Origin: CAYMRB01 sp964392615 | GTDB taxonomy: Bacteria > Planctomycetota > UBA8108 | Assembly (NCBI GenBank): GCA_964392615.1 | Contig: CAYMRB010000344.1 | Span: 1-11,183 of the forward strand | DNA length: 11,183 bases | Direction: 5' to 3' | Part shown: positions 1 through 6,398 of the stretch, piece by piece | Layout: each line of letters opens with the position of its first letter | How positions within the stretch are numbered: the first letter of the stretch is position 1 | Made by a program: the position numbers and the translations under genes | The notes under the pieces: model-generated | Told to the model about the DNA's origin: nothing | Database searches by the model: none | Seen by the model: only the letters and a program-made list of their open reading frames with translations

Positions 1-477
1 GGCAGACTGCGCGGATTCGGCCCCGGACCGCGGGGATGCGGCGGCCCACCGCGCGGAGTCCGACGGCCGCGGCGCGCGCCGTGGTGGGCGGTCGACGCGG
101 TCACTGTAGCCGGTGACGACCTGTTCGTCGCGAGCGACGGCACGCTGCGACGTCTCGACCGCGAGACGCGCGAGGAGAAAGCTCGCCTCGGCCTGCGCGA
201 TGTGGCGATTTCCGGACGCCCCGCGCGCGAGCCTGGCGGCGGCGATCGGCCACGAGCGCGCGACGACCGCGGCCGCGAGGACGCTCGTACGCCGAATCGA
301 CCGCGAACGGAGCGCGAACCGTCCGAGCGGCCGCGAGGCGTCGACCGGCCACCCACGCTCTCGATGACCGTGGACGGCGGCACGCTCTACCTCGTCTCGC
401 GCGGCGTCCTGCTGACCGTCGAGCTCACCGCCGACGGCTTCGGGAAGCCCACAGCGAAGCCGCTCGACGCTCGCTGA
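1..477 (+). CDS. 3' end of a probable beta-propeller-like protein (partial)
   Basis: The first reading frame is open from base 1 to the TGA at 475-477, so the gene begins outside the window. Two short stretches look like blades of a PQQ/WD-type propeller: VAGDDLFVASDGTLRRLDRE (bases about 106-165) and MTVDGGTLYLVSRGVLLTVEL (about 364-426). Both follow a 'value - display - strand' pattern often seen in hypothetical planctomycetal proteins. Between them lies a linker (about 211-357) very rich in Arg, Pro, Asp and Glu, with less GC-biased third positions than the flanks. In the first 80 bases another frame has better codon statistics, so a frameshift or sequencing error near 75-90 is possible. 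No catalytic residues are visible and the function is unknown. Confidence is fair that the C-terminal 40 residues are real coding sequence and low for the fold. Confidence 0.55.
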   Translation, partial: GRLRGFGPGPRGCGGPPRGVRRPRRAPWWAVDAVTVAGDDLFVASDGTLRRLDRETREEKARLGLRDVAISGRPAREPGGGDRPRARDDRGREDARTPNRPRTEREPSERPRGVDRPPTLSMTVDGGTLYLVSRGVLLTVELTADGFGKPTAKPLDAR

Positions 478-526
478 CGACCCCACGGCGGCTCGAATAG
501 GGCCGGTTTCGGGCCGGCAGCGCCCC

Positions 527-556
527 TTGGACAGACCTCGTGGCATCCCGTATGCT
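527..556 (+). promoter_or_regulatory. sigma70-like promoter of the pabA-DUF447-RFAP synthase operon
   Basis: A -35-like TTGGAC (527-532) and a -10-like TATGCT (551-556) are separated by 18 bases. This would start transcription near 563, about 50 bases before the ATG at 615. The promoter lies over an in-frame GTG at 540, which argues that the longer amidotransferase reading frame is not used. The call is by eye; no transcript data. Confidence 0.5.
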
Positions 557-614
557 GTGCCGTCATCACTGGATCGACCTCCTTCACGGCCCGGAGCGAC
601 GCGCCGGTGCGAGC

Positions 615-1313
615 ATGATCCTTCTGATCGACAACATCGACAGCTTCGTCTACAACCTCGCGCGCTACTTCGAAGAGCTCGGCCAAGCCACGCGCGTCGT
701 CCGTAATGACGCGATCGACGTCGACGGAATCCGCCGCCTCGATCCGGACGCGATCGTGCTCTCGCCGGGACCGTGCGACCCGACGCGCGCCGGGGTCAGC
801 CTAGATGTCATTCGACAGCTCGGCGACGAGCACCCGATCCTCGGTGTCTGCCTCGGGCACCAGGCCATCGGCCAGGCCTGGGGCGGGACGATCGTCCGGT
901 CGCCGCCGTGTCACGGACGCACGTCGGAGATCTTCCACGACGGTCGGGGCGTGTTCCGCGGGCTCCCGAGCCCGTTCGGCGCGGCGCGCTACCACTCGCT
1001 CGTCGTCCGACCCGACAATGTGCCGAGAGAGCTCATCGTCACGGCGACGACTCGCGACGAAACGGTCATGGCCGTTCGGCATCGCGACCTACCGACGATC
1101 GGCATCCAGTTTCACCCCGAGAGCGTTCTCACGGAACACGGGCACGCGATCCTCGCGAACTTCCTCGCACTCGCCGGCATCGACGCAACGGCTCTGGCGC
1201 GATCGACACGCCGACCGCAGGTCGTGTCCGCGACGAAGGCCCGGCCGGTGGCGATGACGGTGGCCGCGGCGATCGCCCGCGGCGTTCCACCCGAGCTCTG
1301 CGGATCGGCATGA
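615..1313 (+). CDS. pabA: Glutamine amidotransferase subunit of aminodeoxychorismate/anthranilate synthase (PabA/TrpG type)
   Basis: Class I glutamine amidotransferase that releases ammonia from glutamine for a chorismate-using partner (PabB or TrpE), a soluble cytoplasmic enzyme. The 232-residue protein opens with the family start MILLIDNIDSFVYNLARYF. It carries the oxyanion-strand motif SPGPCDP (50-56), the nucleophile elbow GVCLGHQAIGQ with Cys79, the HGRTSEI loop (100-106) and the catalytic His/Glu in FHPES (His167, Glu169). The start at 615 is chosen because the family begins there; an in-frame GTG at 540 adds 25 unlike residues over the promoter. About 40 residues past the domain form an unconserved tail. 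It overlaps the next gene by ATGA. PabA and TrpG cannot be told apart by motif. The neighbouring H4MPT gene favours PabA, since H4MPT synthesis in bacteria uses p-aminobenzoate. No PabB/TrpE is in view. Confidence 0.9.
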   Translation: MILLIDNIDSFVYNLARYFEELGQATRVVRNDAIDVDGIRRLDPDAIVLSPGPCDPTRAGVSLDVIRQLGDEHPILGVCLGHQAIGQAWGGTIVRSPPCHGRTSEIFHDGRGVFRGLPSPFGAARYHSLVVRPDNVPRELIVTATTRDETVMAVRHRDLPTIGIQFHPESVLTEHGHAILANFLALAGIDATALARSTRRPQVVSATKARPVAMTVAAAIARGVPPELCGSA

Positions 1314-1963
1314 CGCGCGCCGATCGTTCCCTCTTCGAGGGCCGCATGGTTCTCGAGGGAATCGTCACGACGATGGGCGCGGTCGCTTCCTCGTCGCCCG
1401 ACGACGATGCGGCCGACAGCGTCAACATCGCTCCGATGGGACCGCTCGTCACACCCGCGATGGACACACTGGTTCTGCGGCCGTTTCAAACGTCGCAAAC
1501 GTATCGCAACCTGCAGGCGCACGGCGAGGGCGTGTTCCACGTCACGGACGATGTCGAGCTGCTCGCGCACGCGGCGGTCGGCAGCGTGCGCGCTCCGCTG
1601 CGACCGGCGCGAGACATCCGGGGCTACCGACTCGAAGAGACGTGTCGCGCCTACGAGTTTCGCATCGATCGGACCGACGCGTCGCACGAACGCGCCACCA
1701 TCGTCGCCGACGTCGTGCGCTGCGAACGCTTGCGAGACTTCTGCGGATTCCACCGCGCCCGTCACGCGGTCGTCGAAGCGGCGATCCTCGCGACCCGCGT
1801 CGAGGTCTTGCCGATAGACGATATCGTCGCCGAGCTGGACCGCCTCGAGCCGCTCGTCGACAAGACGGGAGGCGAAGCGGAACGCCGCGCGTTCGACTTC
1901 TTGCGATCGCACGTCGAACGCTCGCGTCCCGAACGCACGCATCGGAGCGACGCGACGCGATGA
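1310..1963 (+). CDS. DUF447 family protein (flavin-reductase-like, H4MPT-associated)
   Basis: A 217-residue protein recognised as DUF447, a family with a split-barrel FMN-binding-like fold found in archaea and in bacteria that make tetrahydromethanopterin; its reaction is unknown. Visible family marks are LEGIVTTMG (15-23), VNIAPMGP (38-45), LVLRPFQTSQTYRNL (54-68) and, in the C-terminal half, HRARHAVVEAAILATR (148-163). The start at 1310 overlaps the preceding stop (ATGA) and the gene's own TGA overlaps the next start the same way, so all three genes are probably translationally coupled. An in-frame ATG at 1346, with GAGGG just upstream, is an alternative start that still keeps the conserved region. 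The position between a PabA-like enzyme and RFAP synthase suggests a part in H4MPT synthesis or use; the precise step is not inferable here. Confidence 0.85.
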   Translation: MTRADRSLFEGRMVLEGIVTTMGAVASSSPDDDAADSVNIAPMGPLVTPAMDTLVLRPFQTSQTYRNLQAHGEGVFHVTDDVELLAHAAVGSVRAPLRPARDIRGYRLEETCRAYEFRIDRTDASHERATIVADVVRCERLRDFCGFHRARHAVVEAAILATRVEVLPIDDIVAELDRLEPLVDKTGGEAERRAFDFLRSHVERSRPERTHRSDATR

Positions 1964-2970
1964 ACGGGAATGCCGCTGTCCGCGTCACGACCGGCAGCCG
2001 ACTTCACTTCGGACTCGTCGACCCGACGGGCGCCACGGACCGGCGCTACGGCGGCGCGGGCGTCATCGTCGACGCCCCGCGCCTGGCTATCGCGGCGCGC
2101 ATCGCGCCTGACGGCATCACGTGCTCGACACCGACGGACACCGAGGTGCGGTCGCGAGTGCTCGAGTTCGCGGCCCGCTCGAGCCCAGCGGCCGCCGAAG
2201 CCGCCGAACGCGTTGCCGGTGTCGCTTTCGACCTCCTCGAGACACCGCCACAACACAGCGGCCTCGGATCCGGCACGCAGCTCGGCCTGTGTGTCGCCGC
2301 GGCGATCGACCGCCTGCACGGCGGCAACGCTCCGGTCCAGGAATTGGCCACGCGCGTCTCCAGAGGCCGGCGGTCCGCGATCGGCATCTGGGGGTTCGAA
2401 TGTGGCGGCTTCCTGGTCGACGCGGGCAAAGCTGCGGACGACGACATCGCCCCCCTCGTCACGCGTCACGAGGTGCCCGCACATTGGCGCTTCCTGCTCG
2501 CGATCCCGAGCGACTCACGCGGCCTCTCCGGCCCGGCCGAGACGACGGCCTTCCGCGCCATGCCGGCCGCGTCGCGGGAGGGGGTGAAGACGCTCGAGCG
2601 GCTGGCCCGGCGCGGTCTCGCGACGGCCGTCGCCGCGGGCGACATCGACGGATTCGGCGAGGCGCTGTGGGAGTACGGCTGTCGGGCGGCCGAGCCGTTC
2701 CGCGACGCGCAGGGCGGCCTGTTCTCGAACGCGCGAACCCCGGCGATCGTCGACTGGTTGCACGGCGAGGGCGTCCGCGGCGTCGGCCAGAGCTCGTGGG
2801 GTCCGACCGTGTTCGCCGTGCTCGACGATCCAGACCGGGCCGCGGCGCTCAGATCGGCACTGACGCAGCGGTTCCAGCTCGCCCCCGAAGACGTCATCTG
2901 TACTGGTGCCAGAAACCGAGGCGCCGCGATAGAATGGGCGCATGGGCTGGCCGGCGAGCCGGGCTGCTAG
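1960..2970 (+). CDS. Beta-ribofuranosylaminobenzene 5'-phosphate synthase (RFAP synthase)
   Basis: GHMP-kinase-fold enzyme that condenses PRPP with p-aminobenzoate (or 4-hydroxybenzoate in some archaea), releasing CO2 and pyrophosphate, the first committed step of methanopterin synthesis. The 336-residue length is normal. The N-terminal TTGSRLHFGLVDPTG (10-24) is the family signature, the glycine-rich nucleotide-binding motif is HSGLGSGTQLGLCVAAA (99-115), FECGGFLVDAG (146-156) follows, and the third motif is GVGQSSWGPTVFAVLDD (274-290). The ATG at 1960 shares four bases with the DUF447 stop. The stop TAG at 2968-2970 is followed by a 133-base gap before efp. H4MPT is the one-carbon carrier for formaldehyde oxidation in methylotrophs and is also found in many Planctomycetota, so the gene implies a formaldehyde-handling pathway elsewhere in the genome. 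Archaeal homologues are named MptG. Confidence 0.9.
   Translation: MNGNAAVRVTTGSRLHFGLVDPTGATDRRYGGAGVIVDAPRLAIAARIAPDGITCSTPTDTEVRSRVLEFAARSSPAAAEAAERVAGVAFDLLETPPQHSGLGSGTQLGLCVAAAIDRLHGGNAPVQELATRVSRGRRSAIGIWGFECGGFLVDAGKAADDDIAPLVTRHEVPAHWRFLLAIPSDSRGLSGPAETTAFRAMPAASREGVKTLERLARRGLATAVAAGDIDGFGEALWEYGCRAAEPFRDAQGGLFSNARTPAIVDWLHGEGVRGVGQSSWGPTVFAVLDDPDRAAALRSALTQRFQLAPEDVICTGARNRGAAIEWAHGLAGEPGC
2930..2935 (+). promoter_or_regulatory. possible -10 element for efp
   Basis: TAGAAT matches five of six bases of the TATAAT consensus and stands out in a GC-rich stretch at the 3' end of the RFAP synthase gene. No good -35 lies 16-18 bases upstream. If used, the efp leader would be about 160 bases. 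Low certainty. Confidence 0.25.
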
Positions 2971-3103
2971 GCCTTCGAGAACGGCTCGTGCGGCAGCCCA
3001 TACGTGCGGAGTCGGAGCTGACCGCTGCGCGGCAGCTCAACTCCGCGTCTCCGAACTCGCAGCGGACCGAGTCGAACGGAAGTCGAGACACGTAGGGAAT
3101 CCC

Positions 3104-3676
3104 ATGCTCAACCCCGGTCAGCTCAAGCGTGGACTGATCATCGACATCGACGGCGCCCCGTGCGTCATCGAGAACATCACGATGCAGACGCCGTCGTCGC
3201 GCGGCGCGAACACCATCTGGAAGGTGCGTACGCGCAACCTCCGGACCAAGGGCAAGGTCGACAAGGCGTTCCGCTCCGGCGACACGATCGGCGAGCCGAA
3301 CTTCGAGAAGCGCAGCGTGCAGTTCCTCTACAGCGACGCGCAGCACTTTCACTTCATGGATCTGGAAGACTACAACCAGTTCCAACTGTCGAGAGAGGCG
3401 CTCGAGGAGGAATCGAACTACCTGATCGACGACCTCGAGGGCATCAAGGCTCTCGTTCTCGACGACGAGGTCATCGGCATCGACCTGCCGCTCACGGTCG
3501 AGCTCGAGATCACGGAGTGCGACCCGGCCGTCAAGGGCAACTCGGCGACGGCTCGCACGAAGAACGCGACGCTGCAGACGGGCCTGGTGATTCAGGTGCC
3601 CGAACACATCGCCGCGGGCGAGGTCGTCAAGGTCGAGACGTCGAGCGGCAAATTCCTCGGTCGGGCGGGCAAGTAG
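3104..3676 (+). CDS. efp: Elongation factor P family protein, Arg33-loop (YeiP/EfpL-like) type
   Basis: Translation factor that binds between the ribosomal P and E sites and rescues stalling at polyproline and similar motifs. The 190-residue length and three-domain layout are normal: an N-terminal KOW-like barrel (about 1-65), an OB domain (about 66-127) and a C-terminal OB domain with GNSATARTKNATLQTGLVIQ. The tip of the first-domain loop reads QTPSSRGANT, with Arg at position 33. It aligns without gaps to Escherichia coli YeiP/EfpL (QSPTARGAAT, Arg33) rather than to the Lys34 loop of classical EF-P, so no lysylation or rhamnosylation need be assumed. The start ATG at 3104 is chosen by homology; a weak ribosome site TAGGGAAT (3093-3100) precedes it. 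A longer frame from 2942 adds unlike sequence. It converges with DUF2203, 32 bases away. Confidence 0.93.
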   Translation: MLNPGQLKRGLIIDIDGAPCVIENITMQTPSSRGANTIWKVRTRNLRTKGKVDKAFRSGDTIGEPNFEKRSVQFLYSDAQHFHFMDLEDYNQFQLSREALEEESNYLIDDLEGIKALVLDDEVIGIDLPLTVELEITECDPAVKGNSATARTKNATLQTGLVIQVPEHIAAGEVVKVETSSGKFLGRAGK

Positions 3677-3711
3677 CTCGTAGGCTGACCGGGCCGCGGG
3701 GGGCCGAGCTA
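3674..3711. terminator. shared inverted repeat at the efp / DUF2203 convergent junction
   Basis: TAGCTCG (3674-3680) is the exact reverse complement of CGAGCTA (3705-3711). The left arm begins with the efp stop TAG and the right arm contains the complement of the DUF2203 stop TAG. The 24-base interior is GC-rich with GGCC at both ends and could extend pairing. There is no T-run, so it is at best a weak bidirectional terminator or transcript-end hairpin. Confidence 0.35.
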
Positions 3712-4128
3712 CTCTTCCGCGAGGAAGTTCCCCGCGATCGGCTCGCGTCCGGAGAAGCCGGCCTGCAGCTCGTGCCAGTGCTCGACGCGTTCCTCGCCGA
3801 GCTTCCAGCAGAGATACACGACGCGATCGCCGAGACGTGCCGGGAAGTCGACGAGACCGATGGCGGGGTCCTTCAGCTCGACGCCCAGCCGCTCGAGCTC
3901 CTCGACGAACTCCCCGCGTTCGAACGCGATATCCTGCAAGCGGTCCTGCAGCTCCTCGGCCGCATCGGTCTCGCCCGCCTGGACGTGACGCTGCGCGGCG
4001 AGATACGTCGAGTGCATCCTGCCGTTCGCATCGACGATGTCGCGGACGATCCGCGAGACGAGTGGCAGCATCCGGTTGGCCTCTTCGAGACCGAACAGCT
4101 TGCGTTCCTTGCTGATAGACGAGGGCAT
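3709..4128 (-). CDS. DUF2203 family protein
   Basis: A 139-residue protein of the DUF2203 family, function unknown. It has the typical N-terminal helix LFGLEEANRMLPLVSRIVRDI (11-31), a charged central helical region, and the C-terminal signature LCWKLGEERVEHWH (106-119) followed by GFSGREP (124-130). The Trp/His cluster is the most conserved part of the family; a ligand-binding role is conceivable but unproven. The ATG complementary to 4126-4128 is chosen because AGGAAG lies six bases upstream (complement of 4135-4140) and the family begins about here. The frame stays open much further upstream, opposite the coiled-coil gene, but that extension is arginine-rich shadow sequence. It is divergent from the coiled-coil gene and convergent with efp. 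Confidence 0.85.
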   Translation of the reverse strand: MPSSISKERKLFGLEEANRMLPLVSRIVRDIVDANGRMHSTYLAAQRHVQAGETDAAEELQDRLQDIAFERGEFVEELERLGVELKDPAIGLVDFPARLGDRVVYLCWKLGEERVEHWHELQAGFSGREPIAGNFLAEE

Positions 4129-4263
4129 ACGCTTCTTCCTGACCGCGGTTTGGACATTCTCACCCCGCACGGCGCGAATGCAACCCGGGCGCGACGACCG
4201 CGGCCGGCCCCACGCGCAGGCGATGTCGTAACCTTCATGCAACGCAGCACCTAGGGTTCCGAT

Positions 4264-4280
4264 AAGGAATCCGACTCCTT
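4264..4280. promoter_or_regulatory. 17-bp near-palindrome at the coiled-coil gene promoter (possible operator)
   Basis: AAGGAATCCGACTCCTT pairs with its own reverse complement at seven of eight arm positions. Its last two bases are the first two of the proposed -35 (4279-4284), a usual place for a repressor site. Chance occurrence cannot be excluded. Confidence 0.35.
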
Positions 4281-4307
4281 GCGCGGAAACGAACGTCCGC
4301 GTATCAT
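4279..4307 (+). promoter_or_regulatory. sigma70-like promoter of the coiled-coil gene
   Basis: TTGCGC (4279-4284) and TATCAT (4302-4307) are separated by 17 bases. The -10 matches five of six consensus positions and the -35 begins with TTG. A start near 4314 gives a leader of about 58 bases before the ATG at 4372. The leader contains a short hairpin, ACCTC (4323-4327) with GAGGT (4336-4340), followed by a purine-rich tract. Confidence 0.5.
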
Positions 4308-4371
4308 GCGCCCCACCTGAACACCTCTGCACTCGGAGGTCTGAAGAAGAAGAAGACGTGAAGAGAGACCT

Positions 4372-5493
4372 ATGAGGAATCCGCTGAGCTGGTTCGCCGG
4401 ATGGTTCCGGCGACACCGCGACCCGGTCGAGTCTCGGGAGGACGCGTCGGTCGAGACGGGCCCATGCGACGAGACGGAGCCGCAAGCTGCGGCCCGTCCA
4501 ACCCTGCGACCGGACAGCCGAGAAGGCATGCTGCTCGCGGCGGTGAAGGATGAGTTCGACGCGTTCACGCGACGCGTCGAAGCCGAGCAGTCCGCGATGC
4601 GAGAGCAGTTTGTCAGCGCGCTCGACGGCCTCCGCGATGTGGTCGGTGGCATCGAGACCGCACTCTCCGGGCGCATCGAGGACATCAACTCCGAAGTGTG
4701 CCGCCTGCGTGAGGCGGTCGACCTGCGTTTCACGTCGGTCGATGAGAGCTGCGACGGACTGGAGAAGCGCTGCGACACGTTGCGCGAGAAGATCGACGGG
4801 GTCAACACGGGTCTGGTCGACCTGGCCGACATCGTCGAGAAGCAGCTCTCCGCCACCGAGCGCGGGATCGACGCGCTGCGGGAGAGCGGCGAGCGTCGCG
4901 TTCGCGATCTCGACGAGAGTCATCGTCGACACGTCGACTCGCTGGAGAGGTCGCGCGAGGAATTGCTCCGCGTCGCCGAGCGGTCGCGCGAACGACTGAC
5001 CGGTCGCCTCGAAGAGGTCGCCGACTTCCTCGAGCAGGATATCTGGCCGGCTGTTCCGCTCGCTGAGCCGGGCTTCAAGAACGAGGCTCCCTCTCCTGGC
5101 TGGAAGAGACCGGTGGCCGCCCTGCGCCACTGGTTCCGTCGCGGCACGGCGCTGACGGGACTAGTCACGACGCTACGCGAGAGAACGGACGCGCTCGAGG
5201 AGGTGCTGCGCGAACGTTGGGAAGAAAGCCGACGTCGCGGTCGATCACTGCGACGCGTTCTCGTCGATGAGTCCGACGCGCTGCCGAGCCTGACGAGCGA
5301 ACTCGCAGTCGCGACCGTCGACGAGTTGCGCGACAACGTCGAACGCACCCTCGCAGCCGCCCCGGAGACCTCGGCGGAAATCGATCGGGAAATCGCCGAG
5401 ATCGATCTCGATCTGGTCGCAACGGAAGACGACAGCCCAGCGTTGCGCGGACGACGCAGCGTGGCTGCGCTGCAGGCGGTCGGCGGTCGCTGA
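4372..5493 (+). CDS. Coiled-coil protein of unknown function
   Basis: Not recognised as any named family. The 373 residues begin with a short aromatic/basic segment, NPLSWFAGWFRRHRDP (3-18), that could lie against the inner membrane face, although no true membrane span or signal peptide is present. After an acidic, disordered-looking linker (19-50), residues about 55-222 are charged, nearly proline-free and heptad-like, with repeated Leu/Ile/Val spacing, consistent with a long coiled coil. A Pro/Gly break (223-246) separates a second basic helical region (about 247-298). A final acidic stretch (335-354) ends in a basic tail. The start has a purine-rich AAGAGAGA upstream (4361-4368). The gene stands alone between its own promoter and a strong terminator. 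A structural, polarity or chromosome-organising role is possible, but this rests only on the coiled-coil character. Confidence 0.75.
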   Translation: MRNPLSWFAGWFRRHRDPVESREDASVETGPCDETEPQAAARPTLRPDSREGMLLAAVKDEFDAFTRRVEAEQSAMREQFVSALDGLRDVVGGIETALSGRIEDINSEVCRLREAVDLRFTSVDESCDGLEKRCDTLREKIDGVNTGLVDLADIVEKQLSATERGIDALRESGERRVRDLDESHRRHVDSLERSREELLRVAERSRERLTGRLEEVADFLEQDIWPAVPLAEPGFKNEAPSPGWKRPVAALRHWFRRGTALTGLVTTLRERTDALEEVLRERWEESRRRGRSLRRVLVDESDALPSLTSELAVATVDELRDNVERTLAAAPETSAEIDREIAEIDLDLVATEDDSPALRGRRSVAALQAVGGR

Positions 5494-5556
5494 CCCGCCC
5501 GCCCCCGACAGGCGGGCCACGCGGCCGGCCTGACCGACAAGAACGGATGCCGTAAC

Positions 5557-5591
5557 GAACCCGGAGGAGCACTCGCTCCTCCGGGTTCTTT
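5557..5591 (+). terminator. rho-independent terminator of the coiled-coil gene
   Basis: GAACCCGGAGGAGC (5557-5570) pairs perfectly with GCTCCTCCGGGTTC (5575-5588), giving a 14-bp stem with a four-base ACTC loop, followed by TTT. It lies 63 bases past the stop of the coiled-coil gene. This is the clearest intrinsic terminator in the window. Confidence 0.88.
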
Positions 5592-5628
5592 CGTGGCCGA
5601 GCGCGCCGAGCGTCGGGTACGCTGAGCC

Positions 5629-5740
5629 ATGCGTTGCAGCGACGAGGCGTTCGTCGAGGCGGCGACCCTCCTGATGTCCGTCACCGCGTACCACGAGAAG
5701 CGGCAGGTGCGGTGGGACAAGGTGAAGGAGGAGATCGTCT
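5629..5740 (+). pseudogene. possible C-terminal remnant of a Gfo/Idh/MocA-type oxidoreductase
   Basis: From the ATG at 5629 the frame reads DEAFVEAATLLMSVTAYHEK and then RQVRWDKVKEEIV. This resembles the last helix and tail of Gfo/Idh/MocA family oxidoreductases, where a 'helix - AY - K/R - RWD - E' ending is common. No upstream catalytic domain exists: a TGA lies two codons before the ATG and the terminator of the previous gene is close. Beyond about 5740 the frame stays open to 6465 but becomes arginine-rich shadow sequence over the zinc-ribbon gene. It may be a decayed fragment, a small independent protein, or coincidence. The family resemblance is from memory of the sequence pattern only. 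Confidence 0.3.
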
Positions 5741-5788
5741 GGAGTTTCGTAGTCTGCGGCGAGCTCTTCGAGGGACGGCAGGAACGAG

Positions 5789-6340
5789 ATGACTCCCTAC
5801 TGCCTTCAGTGCTTCGCGCCGATACCCGCTGCGCAGCTGGCGTGCCCCCACTGCGATTTCGTCAACTATCGTGTGCGCCGCGCGAGGTACTGGAATCGCC
5901 TGCCGCACCTCGTGCGGCTGGAACGGCGGCTCAAGGCGCTCATCGCCGTTCTGACGGTTCTCGCGTGCGCTGCGCCCTTCGTGCTCGCCGGGCTCGGCAT
6001 ACACGTAGACCCCGCAATCAGGATCTTCGGACGGCCGGCGGGCTGGTCGGTCGCTGGCCCGGTCCTTCCGGGAGCGGCGCTGTGGGCGACGGCGTCGAAG
6101 CTCACCGCGCATGGCCACTACTTCAGGGCAGGACTCTTCTGGCCCCTGTGCTTCGCGGCTCTGGCCCTCGTCGGCGCGGGAATCGATGCGCGGCTGAGCG
6201 CGGCGTCGATTCTCCTCGGCGTGATCTCCGTCGTCGCGGCAACGCGCGGCGCGCGCTGGAAGCGCAGGCTCATCGACGAGCGGCTCGAGCGGGCCGCGAT
6301 GGCCGACGGTGGTGCGACGGAGGGCGTTCGCGAACCGTAG
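5789..6340 (+). CDS. Zinc-ribbon membrane protein of unknown function
   Basis: A 183-residue protein with an N-terminal zinc ribbon: Cys5-x2-Cys8 and Cys19-x2-Cys22 in CLQCFAPIPAAQLACPHC. A basic segment (28-49) follows, then three or four hydrophobic spans (about 49-70, 86-104, 112-131 and 136-152). The C-terminus is charged and probably cytoplasmic. This is the general layout of 'zinc-ribbon domain-containing' membrane proteins; no enzymatic motif is visible. The ATG at 5789 is chosen because AGGA lies five bases upstream (5780-5783) and because the first cysteine pair falls at residues 5-8. It converges with glgC, leaving 58 bases between stops. A role in sensing or membrane assembly would be speculation. 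Confidence 0.75.
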   Translation: MTPYCLQCFAPIPAAQLACPHCDFVNYRVRRARYWNRLPHLVRLERRLKALIAVLTVLACAAPFVLAGLGIHVDPAIRIFGRPAGWSVAGPVLPGAALWATASKLTAHGHYFRAGLFWPLCFAALALVGAGIDARLSAASILLGVISVVAATRGARWKRRLIDERLERAAMADGGATEGVREP

Positions 6341-6398
6341 GCAGCGCCCACTCGCGAGAGAGCGGCTACGGAGAGCGGCGGATCGCCACGCTGTCCGG

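Noticed and set aside
540..614. Upstream GTG start for the amidotransferase
   Set aside because: It overlaps the proposed -10 and adds 25 residues not found in PabA/TrpG.
4129..5130. Open minus-strand frame continuing upstream of DUF2203 for over 330 codons, opposite the coiled-coil gene
   Set aside because: It follows from codon bias of the opposite strand; a ribosome site and the family N-terminus place the real start at 4128.
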